A stretch of DNA of 23,015 nucleotides from Bordetella parapertussis (GTDB lineage Bacteria > Pseudomonadota > Gammaproteobacteria > Burkholderiales > Burkholderiaceae_B). The stretch is from NCBI GenBank assembly GCA_945862495.1, contig CAMAYM010000037.1, positions 1-23,015 of the forward strand, in the 5' to 3' direction. The translations under genes were made by a program, and so were the position numbers. The notes under the pieces are model-generated. The model saw nothing but the letters and a program-made list of their open reading frames with translations, searched no databases and was not told the DNA's origin. Of the stretch, positions 7,350-14,046 are shown one piece after another; position 1 is the first letter of the stretch, and each line of letters begins with the position of its first letter.

Positions 7350-8570
7350 ATGGGTGATAACCGTTCGCTACTTGCCAACCAGACGCCTGAGAATTTGAGT
7401 TTTCCGGTCTTTCCGTTGATCGCAACGCTCGCGACACAAAGTTTGGCCACGATGGCGGCGTACTCCTTTCCGGTGGTAGCGCCGGTAATCGCCAAGGATC
7501 TTCAGGTACCGGGAGCACTTGTTGGATTTTTTGTCTCTACAGTCTACGGTGTGGGTATTATTTCAGCCTTATTGTCGCCGCGTTTTATAAGACGTTTTGG
7601 TGCGGTGAGGGTGAGCCAACTGGTATTGATTGCCACACTCGCCATGTTGGTGGCTTGTTCTTTCGGGAGCGTTGTCTCAGTAGTGCTTGGGGCGGCGTTA
7701 TTAGGCTTAGCCTATGGCGCGACCGCACCTGCGAGCGCACACTTGCTGGTGCCGCGCACACCTCCGCGCGTGATGAACCTTGTGCTATCGATCCGGCAGA
7801 TTGGTGTGCCGTTGGGTGGTGTCTTGGCGGGTCTGGTGATGGTGCCGCTCACGTTGAGCCTGGGTTGGCAAGCGGCCTTACTGTGGCAAACGGTGCCGGT
7901 GTTAGCGGCAGTGTTGTTGCTAGAGTGCGTGCGTCGTTCGTGGGACCTAGATCGTGATCCGACGCGTCAAATATTAAGTAAAGGACTGTTCGCACCAGTG
8001 CAAATCTTATTCGACCGACCCGAGCTTCGGCGGCTGTCGTTCGTGAGTTTTATTTATGGTGGGATTCAACTTTGCTTTATCGCTTTTTTGACTGTGCACT
8101 TGACCAGCAAGACGAGTTTTGATTTGGTTCAAGCTGGATGGGCGTTGGCGATCTATCAATTGGCGGCCGTGATTAGTCGACCGATATGGGGCTGGTTAGC
8201 GGACAAGTGGATTTCTGCACGGATGCTGTTGGCGTGGCAGGGTTTTATTATGGGCGGGGCTGCATTGTTGACCGGGCAGTTTGGACTGAACTGGTCGCCT
8301 TGGTTGATACTCTCGCTCTGTGCTGTTGCGGGGACTACAGCGAGTGGGTTTACTGGGCTGGCCTATGCAGAATGGGCAAGGTTGGGAGGCGCGCAAAGAA
8401 CGGAGGCAACAGGCTTAGGATCAGGCTTGATGTTCGCGGGCGTTTTGTTGTTGCCTTCGTTGTTCTCAGTCGCCGTGACATATTTTGATGACTTTGGTGT
8501 GGCGTATGGTGTGGTTGGTGGGTTGGCTGTGCTATCCGGGTGGTTGCTTTGGCGACAGAAAAAATCGTGA
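7350..8570 (+). CDS. Major facilitator superfamily transporter
   Basis: A 406-residue integral membrane protein with the length and repeated hydrophobic pattern of a 12-helix MFS carrier. After a polar N-terminus (about 25 residues) the first helix begins. RFIRRFGAVRV near residue 80 is in the place of the conserved loop 2-3 motif, and the symmetric loop in the second half reads WGWLADKWISARMLL. The general look is of the CynX/NimT-like group of anion or drug carriers, but I cannot name a substrate. AGAGAG lies a few bases before the ATG. It follows hipA by 58 bases and could be read with it, but no link is suggested. Confidence 0.82.
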   Translation: MGDNRSLLANQTPENLSFPVFPLIATLATQSLATMAAYSFPVVAPVIAKDLQVPGALVGFFVSTVYGVGIISALLSPRFIRRFGAVRVSQLVLIATLAMLVACSFGSVVSVVLGAALLGLAYGATAPASAHLLVPRTPPRVMNLVLSIRQIGVPLGGVLAGLVMVPLTLSLGWQAALLWQTVPVLAAVLLLECVRRSWDLDRDPTRQILSKGLFAPVQILFDRPELRRLSFVSFIYGGIQLCFIAFLTVHLTSKTSFDLVQAGWALAIYQLAAVISRPIWGWLADKWISARMLLAWQGFIMGGAALLTGQFGLNWSPWLILSLCAVAGTTASGFTGLAYAEWARLGGAQRTEATGLGSGLMFAGVLLLPSLFSVAVTYFDDFGVAYGVVGGLAVLSGWLLWRQKKS

Positions 8571-8649
8571 GCTTCACGGCATGACATGGCGTCTCTTGGG
8601 CGGTGCTTCCGCCTTGGTGGGTATAGTGTATTGGATACCGTATATTCTT

Positions 8650-9393
8650 TCATATCTTGAATACATCTCGCAGTATTGGCGGTGCTGCGAGCAGCAGGAG
8701 AAAAATGGCAATCGGTACGGTTGTGAAATACCCGACCTCTTTGAATGCCACGGCTCCCAAAATAGCACCGATCAAAAACGCAGAAAAAATCATCAGATAG
8801 GCTTTTAGTTTCTGCCTGTTGGCGCGCACATTTTCATCGAGTGGGAAGTGTTTACTTCTATTCCAATAGATGAGACGACCGAGCTCAATACCAAGATCTG
8901 TGACGACGCCTGTCATGTGCGTGCTGCGTATTTCCCTCTGAGATATTTTTGTCGTGATAGCATTTTGCAGCCCCATGATGAAACAGAGTAATAAAACGGT
9001 GGTGGGGACAAACACCTCAACCAACACATTCAGGTTGGCACCTAATAGACCAAACATCATTAATAAAGCAGCCTCGAGCGCGAGCGACAACGCATACTCG
9101 CTATGCAGTTTTTTACGTCGCGCCCAATTGATAAAAATAGCGGTCGTCGCGGCACCTGCGATGAAGCTCAAGAGCGCAGCGATGCCCGCCAGTACGACGG
9201 TGAGGTCGCTTACGATCAGATCATCCGCAATTCTGGAAATGATCCCGGTCATGTGGGAGGTGTATTGCTGGATCGCCAGAAACCCGCCTGCATTGACGGC
9301 ACCGGCGATGAGCGCCATGATGCCGCCCAAGATCAGATTAGACCGAGGGTTCCGGTCTTTACCCGTTAGTTGAACGAAAGAGGCGAAAAACAT
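8650..9393 (-). CDS. DUF1275 (YoaK-type) membrane protein
   Basis: A 247-residue membrane protein. The DUF1275 signature is present: AGAVNAGGFLAIQQYTSHMTG (about residues 31-51) and later STHMTGVVTDLGIELGR. About six hydrophobic segments alternate with short loops. The family is widespread in bacteria and has no established function; a transport role is often guessed. The gene is divergent from the enolase-superfamily gene and convergent with the MFS gene. Nothing in the neighbourhood narrows its role. Confidence 0.8.
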   Translation of the reverse strand: MFFASFVQLTGKDRNPRSNLILGGIMALIAGAVNAGGFLAIQQYTSHMTGIISRIADDLIVSDLTVVLAGIAALLSFIAGAATTAIFINWARRKKLHSEYALSLALEAALLMMFGLLGANLNVLVEVFVPTTVLLLCFIMGLQNAITTKISQREIRSTHMTGVVTDLGIELGRLIYWNRSKHFPLDENVRANRQKLKAYLMIFSAFLIGAILGAVAFKEVGYFTTVPIAIFLLLLAAPPILRDVFKI

Positions 9394-9482
9394 TTAACTC
9401 CCTGATACGGCTGGCTGGAGAGATTGGCTGCGTTATATTCATTGTTAGTATTTGGATATTAATCACATTTAAGAGAGCCAAT

Positions 9483-10646
9483 ATGAAAATTGTGAAAGTG
9501 GTGCCTTGGCATGTGGGTCAGTTCATGTTCGTACGGGTTGAAACGGACGAGGGCATTACTGGTTATGGCGAGGCCGGAACCTGGGGGCATATTGAAGCTG
9601 CTGGGGTATGTATCAAGAGATTCGGTGAGTACTTGGAGGGCAAGGATCCATATCCCATCGAGCATCACTGGAATGTGATGCATCGCTTCAGCTATTTTCA
9701 AGGCTTGGCGGAAAATGCTGCGATCTCGGCCATTGACATGGCGCTTTGGGACATCAAAGGAAAAGCCTTAAATGTGCCCATTTATGAGTTGTTAGGTGGC
9801 GCCGCGAGAACCAAAGCGCGTATTTACGGCCATATCTACGAGAACACCATCGAAAAGATGCTTGTGGAGTGTGAGGTAAAAATGAATGCCGGCTTTACGG
9901 CCTTTGGTCACCTGAATCCTTTTCTGGATGAGGGCGACGATCAGGTGTATTTCAAGACCCACATCAAGAAAATGCGCGATGCGATCGAGAACACTGAGCG
10001 CATGCGTGAGGTGGTGGGCGATCGCGTTGATTTGCTTCTGGAGCTTCATCGTCGTTTGACACCCGCGGAGGCGATTGTGTTCGCGCGCGGCATTGAGCAT
10101 ACGCATCCAATGTTTATTGAAGATCCGATTCGTCCTGAGAGTCATGACGCGATGGCGCGTGTCGCAGAAAAAATTCATGTTCCTATTGCAACAGGTGAAC
10201 GTTTCTCCAATATTTATGAGTTCCAAATGTTGATGGCCAGAGGAGGCGTTGAATATGCACGCGTCGATTTGTGTCTCTGTGGCGGTATTACAGGCGCAAA
10301 AAAGGTCGCAACGATCGCCGAAGCGTATCAAGTGCAAATCGTTCCGCACAACCCTCTGTCACCGATCGGTTTGGCAGCGTGTTTACAGCTTGTGGCCGCC
10401 ATTCCAAATTTCGCGATTCAAGAATATGCGACTGGTTTTGAGTCTGGTAAGTTTGAGTCTCTACCGATTCACTTGGGCAGTAACGTGGTCGACAAGGTGC
10501 CATTACCCAAAGATGGCTTTGTCGACATCCCTAACGGTCCTGGTTTGGGAGTGAACATCTTGCCAGATGCTGACAAGATCAGACCCCCTCTCGTCAAGCC
10601 AATCTCAATGCGTCCGCATTTCGATGGCTTCATTGTTGATCAGTAA
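9483..10646 (+). CDS. Enolase-superfamily sugar-acid dehydratase (galactonate dehydratase-like)
   Basis: A 387-residue mandelate racemase/muconate lactonising family enzyme. The N-terminal capping domain is followed by the barrel with metal ligands Glu187 (LLLELHRR), Glu213 (FIEDP) and Glu239 (ATGERF) and catalytic His189 and His289 (VPHNPLSP). These positions run four residues ahead of the D-galactonate dehydratase set (Asp183, Glu209, Glu235, His185, His285), so dehydration of an aldonic acid in the cytoplasm is likely. The first metal ligand is Glu rather than Asp, which marks a separate subgroup; the true substrate is open. A ribosome site AAGAGAG precedes the ATG. It stands alone, without sugar-catabolic neighbours. 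Confidence 0.82.
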   Translation: MKIVKVVPWHVGQFMFVRVETDEGITGYGEAGTWGHIEAAGVCIKRFGEYLEGKDPYPIEHHWNVMHRFSYFQGLAENAAISAIDMALWDIKGKALNVPIYELLGGAARTKARIYGHIYENTIEKMLVECEVKMNAGFTAFGHLNPFLDEGDDQVYFKTHIKKMRDAIENTERMREVVGDRVDLLLELHRRLTPAEAIVFARGIEHTHPMFIEDPIRPESHDAMARVAEKIHVPIATGERFSNIYEFQMLMARGGVEYARVDLCLCGGITGAKKVATIAEAYQVQIVPHNPLSPIGLAACLQLVAAIPNFAIQEYATGFESGKFESLPIHLGSNVVDKVPLPKDGFVDIPNGPGLGVNILPDADKIRPPLVKPISMRPHFDGFIVDQ

Positions 10647-10672
10647 TATTTGGCATGTCTTGATGCCAAATA
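10647..10672 (+). terminator. Hairpin directly after the dehydratase gene
   Basis: TATTTGGCAT (10647-10656) pairs perfectly with ATGCCAAATA (10663-10672) around a six-base loop, starting at the first base after the stop codon. The position suits a terminator or a 3'-end stabiliser; no T-run follows, so a classical intrinsic terminator is not shown. Confidence 0.45.
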
Positions 10673-10700
10673 GCGTTGATTTCAAGTAGCAGTCCGTAAA

Positions 10701-10756
10701 AACAAAGCGCCCGCGAGGTCTCAGGTCTTGGAACCTGCCACGGGGTGCGTCTTGTT
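10701..10756. other. Long imperfect hairpin upstream of the TumE/TumA genes
   Basis: AACAA (10701-10705) pairs with TTGTT (10752-10756), CGC (10708-10710) with GCG (10747-10749), CC with GG next to it, and the tip is a perfect CAGGT-CTTGGA-ACCTG stem-loop (10722-10737). Several mismatches separate these blocks. The 205-base gap holds no gene. This could be a bidirectional terminator for the dehydratase gene or a small structured RNA; I cannot decide which. Confidence 0.35.
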
Positions 10757-10810
10757 GCGTGAGTCGTTGGGCTGCGTCACATCCTTCTTTATTATTTTGC
10801 TATGAATAAT

Positions 10811-10845
10811 TGATATATTAAATTAATATCATCTGCTGATATAAT
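10811..10845 (+). promoter_or_regulatory. Promoter and candidate operator of the TumE/TumA operon
   Basis: A perfect -10 hexamer TATAAT lies at 10840-10845, only six bases before the ATG at 10852, so the transcript would be leaderless or nearly so. No good -35 box is at the right distance. TGATAT occurs at 10811-10816 and 10837-10842, with its complement ATATCA at 10826-10831; the last copy overlaps the -10 box. These are candidate binding sites for the antitoxin's helix-turn-helix. Confidence 0.5.
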
Positions 10846-10851
10846 TAAAAG

Positions 10852-11211
10852 ATGAAAGATCATGAAATTCGTACGCTTTTGGATCTGCATGATCAGATCA
10901 TCGACCAAGAGGACGGTTATTGGCTCAAGATAGAAGCTTGGGTGGTCGGAGTCAGCAAAGACATACCGCATGGTGTTCGGTACTCGTTAACTTTACACGC
11001 GCCAAGTGGGAAAAGGATTCTGGGCTATGACAACGCTCATGCCGTCAAGGGCAAGGGTAAAAAATATTTCGGGCAGCGGCTGCCGTTTGATCATAAACAT
11101 AGGCACGTTGCTGACAAGGGTGTTCCCTATGACTTCCAAAACGCGCATCAATTGTTATCAGATTTTTTTACTGAAGTTGACTCGGTTTTAAAAGAGGCGA
11201 AGTCAAAATGA
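10852..11211 (+). CDS. tumE: TumE-family toxin (DUF6516)
   Basis: A 119-residue protein that I place in the TumE/DUF6516 toxin family from its size, the sequence GYDNAHAVKG (about residues 58-67), the DHKHRH segment about 15 residues later, and the small HTH gene after it. In this family the Asn/His-rich region resembles DNAH...HKH and is thought to be the active part. It overlaps the next gene by four bases (ATGA), so translation is coupled. Toxin-first order is usual for this family. The region around it is more AT-rich than the flanking genes, as expected of an acquired toxin-antitoxin module. The molecular target is not known to me. Confidence 0.7.
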   Translation: MKDHEIRTLLDLHDQIIDQEDGYWLKIEAWVVGVSKDIPHGVRYSLTLHAPSGKRILGYDNAHAVKGKGKKYFGQRLPFDHKHRHVADKGVPYDFQNAHQLLSDFFTEVDSVLKEAKSK

Positions 11212-11555
11212 AAATTATCAAAATTGGTATTGCTTCACAAGAGAAAATTCGTGAGCGGATGTTAGCGATTGCTAAAGGTGAGCTAAAGCCTAAGCCTTCA
11301 GATCCCAAAATTTGGTTCACTTCTATGCGTTCGCTGTCTCAAGTCCTCAGCGATGAAAATCGAGCACTTTTGGATGTTATCCGTACCTCACGGCCTGCCT
11401 CGATTAGCGCACTTGCACTACTGACTGGACGCAAACAAGGGAATCTTTCGCGCACGCTAAAGACCATGTCCCGGTATGGTTTGGTAAAAATGGAAAAGCA
11501 CGAACGCTCAGTGCGACCGATCGCCCGCGCTGAACGTTATCAGATTATGGCCTGA
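11208..11555 (+). CDS. tumA: TumA-type helix-turn-helix antitoxin
   Basis: A 115-residue protein. The C-terminal half is a winged helix-turn-helix of MarR/ArsR-like character: ALLDVIRTSRPASISALALL, then GRKQGNLSRTLKTMSRYGLV (about residues 57-96). The N-terminal half is probably what binds the toxin. As the second gene of the pair it should neutralise TumE and repress the operon from the TGATAT sites upstream. It ends 17 bases before the convergent DUF1993 gene. The antitoxin role is inferred from the gene pair. Confidence 0.68.
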   Translation: MKIIKIGIASQEKIRERMLAIAKGELKPKPSDPKIWFTSMRSLSQVLSDENRALLDVIRTSRPASISALALLTGRKQGNLSRTLKTMSRYGLVKMEKHERSVRPIARAERYQIMA

Positions 11556-11572
11556 GTGTATTCAACCGATTG

Positions 11573-12082
11573 TTAATACGCACCCATATAGTCTTTTTTA
11601 CCGATCTCTACGCCGTTGTGGCGCAGCAGGTTATAGGCGGTTGTCACGTGAAAGAAAAACTGTGGCATGCCGTATTTCAGCGCATAGTCTTCGACTGTTA
11701 GCTTCTTCTCTTTTGGCGTGCCGGGGCGTAAAACGACTTCCTTGACGGCGCTGCCATTGAGCTGCTCTGCGGTCATCCCTTCGATAAGTGCGAGTGTTTT
11801 GGCGATGCGTTGCTGCAGTTCGGCAAAGCTTTGTTCGCTGTCTTCGTAGGCGGCGACTTCAACACCCGCGATGCGTGCTGGGACGCTTTTGGCAAAGTCG
11901 CAGGCGATCTGAACTTGGCGGACCAGTGGCAGCATGTCGGGAAACAGGCGCGACTGCAACAACACGGCAGGATCAAATTTACGGTTTTGTGCGTGTTCTT
12001 CGCCTTTTTTGAGCACGTCGCTCAGTGCCAACAGCATCTGTTTGAAAACGGGGACGGTCGCGGTATAGAGGGAAATTGACAT
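11573..12082 (-). CDS. DUF1993 family protein (DinB-like four-helix bundle)
   Basis: A 169-residue soluble protein that matches the DUF1993 pattern throughout: an N-terminal MSISLYTATVPVFKQML, a central LFPDMLPLVRQVQIACDFAK (about residues 46-65) and a C-terminal FFFHVTTAYNLLRHNGVEIGK (about 142-162). The family is thought to share the DinB-like helical-bundle fold; its function is not established. An AGGAT ribosome site stands about nine bases before the ATG. The gene is divergent from umuD across a 116-base gap that contains the SOS promoter. Confidence 0.8.
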   Translation of the reverse strand: MSISLYTATVPVFKQMLLALSDVLKKGEEHAQNRKFDPAVLLQSRLFPDMLPLVRQVQIACDFAKSVPARIAGVEVAAYEDSEQSFAELQQRIAKTLALIEGMTAEQLNGSAVKEVVLRPGTPKEKKLTVEDYALKYGMPQFFFHVTTAYNLLRHNGVEIGKKDYMGAY

Positions 12083-12160
12083 GATTTTCTATCCTATGTG
12101 GGCTGCGTTGGGGTTGATTAGAGCATGCGCCAGCAGTTAAGTACCTGGATGTAAAAATTC

Positions 12161-12178
12161 ATTTGGTTGTATCCAAAT
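12161..12178. repeat. Perfect inverted repeat at the -35 region of umuDC
   Basis: ATTTGG (12161-12166) and CCAAAT (12173-12178) are perfect complements six bases apart, and the left half overlaps the proposed -35 box TTGGTT. It may be an extra regulator site for umuDC or for the divergent DUF1993 gene. Twelve matched bases can arise by chance, so this is weak. Confidence 0.3.
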
Positions 12179-12192
12179 GTTAATCGTATACT
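12163..12192 (+). promoter_or_regulatory. Likely umuDC promoter
   Basis: TTGGTT (12163-12168) and TATACT (12187-12192) are 18 bases apart. The predicted start point, about seven bases after the -10 box, falls on or next to the ATG at 12199, giving a leaderless message. The LexA box overlaps the -10 box and the start point. Confidence 0.55.
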
Positions 12193-12208
12193 GTGTTTAT
12201 GTACAGTA
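12189..12208. promoter_or_regulatory. LexA (SOS) box of umuDC
   Basis: TACTGT (12189-12194) and ACAGTA (12203-12208) form a palindrome with the CTGT-N8-ACAG core of the E. coli-type LexA box. It lies over the -10 box and the first codons of umuD, so LexA binding would block initiation. It predicts induction by DNA damage. Confidence 0.88.
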
Positions 12209-12690
12209 TACCCGCACCCCAATTTTCACTCTCCAAAGCGGAGACAAACTTAAGTCAAACGCCGGTCGAGATGGCGTTAGAACCCGTCGCGCGCGATTTA
12301 CCGCTCCTGGCGCATCGGATCAGTGCGGGCTTTCCTTCGCCGGCAGCCGATTACATCGAAGTCGGGCTCGATCTCAACGACTACCTTGTTCGTAATAAAC
12401 CCGCGACTTTTTTGTTTACGGTCAAGGGAGATTCGATGTCGGGTGCCAGTATCGAGGAGGGGGATAAGGTCATCGTAGATCGTGCGCTGACGCCCAAGCA
12501 TCGCGATATTGTGGTGGCGGTGGTGGACGGCGATTACACGCTCAAGCGGCTGTTCAAGCACCGAGGGCGCGTGGAGTTGCGCGCTGAAAATTCTGCCTAC
12601 TCGCCTATCGAGTTCAAAGACGGTAGCGAGTTATTAGTCTGGGGCGTGGTGGTGGGCGTGGTGCGTCGTTATTCTGCACGGGGTGGGTGA
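12199..12690 (+). CDS. umuD: UmuD-like SOS mutagenesis protease subunit of DNA polymerase V
   Basis: A LexA/UmuD-type self-cleaving S24 peptidase of 163 residues. The cleavage site is Ala43-Gly44 before FPSPAADY, with nucleophile Ser79 (GDSMSG) and general base Lys116 (YTLKRL); the Ser-Lys spacing of 37 equals that of E. coli UmuD. Cleavage on RecA filaments gives UmuD', which joins UmuC as polymerase V. The start is uncertain: ATG 12199 lies in the LexA box and would give a leaderless message, GTG 12193 is also possible, and ATG 12271 would give a length (139) equal to E. coli UmuD but lacks a good ribosome site. It overlaps umuC. Confidence 0.88.
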   Translation: MYSIPAPQFSLSKAETNLSQTPVEMALEPVARDLPLLAHRISAGFPSPAADYIEVGLDLNDYLVRNKPATFLFTVKGDSMSGASIEEGDKVIVDRALTPKHRDIVVAVVDGDYTLKRLFKHRGRVELRAENSAYSPIEFKDGSELLVWGVVVGVVRRYSARGG

Positions 12691-14015
12691 TGTCCGCTGC
12701 ACCTGCCGTGTCCATCGTGCCAATCATGTCCACACTTGCGCCACAGTTCGCGCTCGTAGACGTCAATAATTTTTATGTGTCTTGTGAGCGCGTGTTCAAC
12801 CCCAAGCTTGAAGGCACGCCCATGGTCGTGCTGTCCAATAACGATGGCTGTGCAGTAGCGCGCAGTAATGAGGTCAAAGCGCTAGGCGTCAAAATGGGCA
12901 CGCCTTGGTTCAAGATGAAAGACCTCGCGCGCGAGCAAGGCATTCTGGCGTTTTCCTCCAATTACACGCTCTATGGAGACATGAGTAATCGGGTCGTGCA
13001 GATTTTGCGCGACTTTGCGCCCGATACCGAGGTCTACAGTATTGATGAGTCATTTTTGCGGATAGAAACGGTTGCGCCGCTGTACGGGGGTGCAGTAGCC
13101 ATGGGGCAGCAGATGCGTGAACGCATCAAGCAGTGGACGGGGCTGCCGGTCTGTGTGGGTGTTGGGCCGACTAAAACGCTTGCGAAGTTTGCCAATCACT
13201 TAGCAAAGAAAAATCCTGAGTTTGAGGGCGTGTGCGACTTACACGTGATTCCCCGTCCGGAGCGTGTGCGCTGGATGAGTGGCATTGAGGTGGGTGAAGT
13301 CTGGGGTGTGGGAGGCCGCATCGCACGACGTCTGGCGGTGATGGGGATTCATACGGTGCTGGATCTACGCAATGCCTCACCTAAAGAAATGCGCAGACAC
13401 TTTGGCGTAGTGATGGAACGCACCTGTAATGAGTTACGGGGCATTTCCTGTCTAGCACTCGACGATATCGCGGAGCCTAAACAACAAATCATGTCCTCCC
13501 GTAGTTTTGGTCGCCCAGTTGAAACCATCGAGGAGCTGCGTGAGTCGCTTGCGAGCTATCTGTCGCGTGCGGCTGAAAAGCTCCGTCATCAGCAGTCGGT
13601 GGCAGGCGCTGTCTACGTGTTTATTCAAACCAATCGGTTCAACAAGGATGAACAATACAATGCAGGCTTAACCGTGCCGATGTCTGAGCCGACTGATGAT
13701 ACGCTCACGCTCACCGCGGCTGCGCTCGCAGGGCTTGAGGTGATGTATCGCTCAGGGTATCGCTATAAAAAAGCCGGTGTGATGTTGACGCTTTTGTCGG
13801 ACAAGCACGCGCGTCAGGCGAGTATTTTTGACAATCTCGTGGTGACACAACGCTCGACCAAGTTGATGACCGCACTCGACATGATCAATCGAGATCATGG
13901 CCGTGGAACGGTGCGCTCGGGTGTGAGCGGTTTTACGCAACACTGGGCAATGCGCAATGAAAATCGTTCACCGCGATACACGACACGCTGGGATGAATTA
14001 CCCACCGTACGTTAA
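12690..14015 (+). CDS. umuC: UmuC-like Y-family polymerase, catalytic subunit of DNA polymerase V
   Basis: A 441-residue Y-family DNA polymerase that copies past lesions together with UmuD'. Palm-domain metal ligands are Asp24 (LVDVNNFY) and Asp119-Glu120 (YSIDES). NNDGCAVARSNEVKALG and MGTPWFK are the UmuC-type finger signatures, and the C-terminal HGRGTVRSG stretch is typical of UmuC. The ATG at 12690 shares one base with the umuD stop (TGATG); a GTG at 12687 and an ATG at 12729 are also in frame, and the latter would match the shorter N-terminus of E. coli UmuC. It is cotranscribed with umuD under the LexA box. Confidence 0.92.
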   Translation: MSAAPAVSIVPIMSTLAPQFALVDVNNFYVSCERVFNPKLEGTPMVVLSNNDGCAVARSNEVKALGVKMGTPWFKMKDLAREQGILAFSSNYTLYGDMSNRVVQILRDFAPDTEVYSIDESFLRIETVAPLYGGAVAMGQQMRERIKQWTGLPVCVGVGPTKTLAKFANHLAKKNPEFEGVCDLHVIPRPERVRWMSGIEVGEVWGVGGRIARRLAVMGIHTVLDLRNASPKEMRRHFGVVMERTCNELRGISCLALDDIAEPKQQIMSSRSFGRPVETIEELRESLASYLSRAAEKLRHQQSVAGAVYVFIQTNRFNKDEQYNAGLTVPMSEPTDDTLTLTAAALAGLEVMYRSGYRYKKAGVMLTLLSDKHARQASIFDNLVVTQRSTKLMTALDMINRDHGRGTVRSGVSGFTQHWAMRNENRSPRYTTRWDELPTVR

Positions 14016-14046
14016 GGTTTGCAAGATTGTCTTACACTAGGTCACT

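Noticed and set aside
8566..8578. CGTGA-GCT-TCACG stem at the end of the MFS gene
   Set aside because: Only five base pairs, overlapping the stop codon and without a T-run; too weak to call a terminator.
9792..10349. Long open frame (185 codons) on the - strand inside the dehydratase gene
   Set aside because: It lies wholly within a well-supported enzyme gene, gives a His/Arg/Cys-rich sequence with no family features, and looks like a codon-bias shadow.
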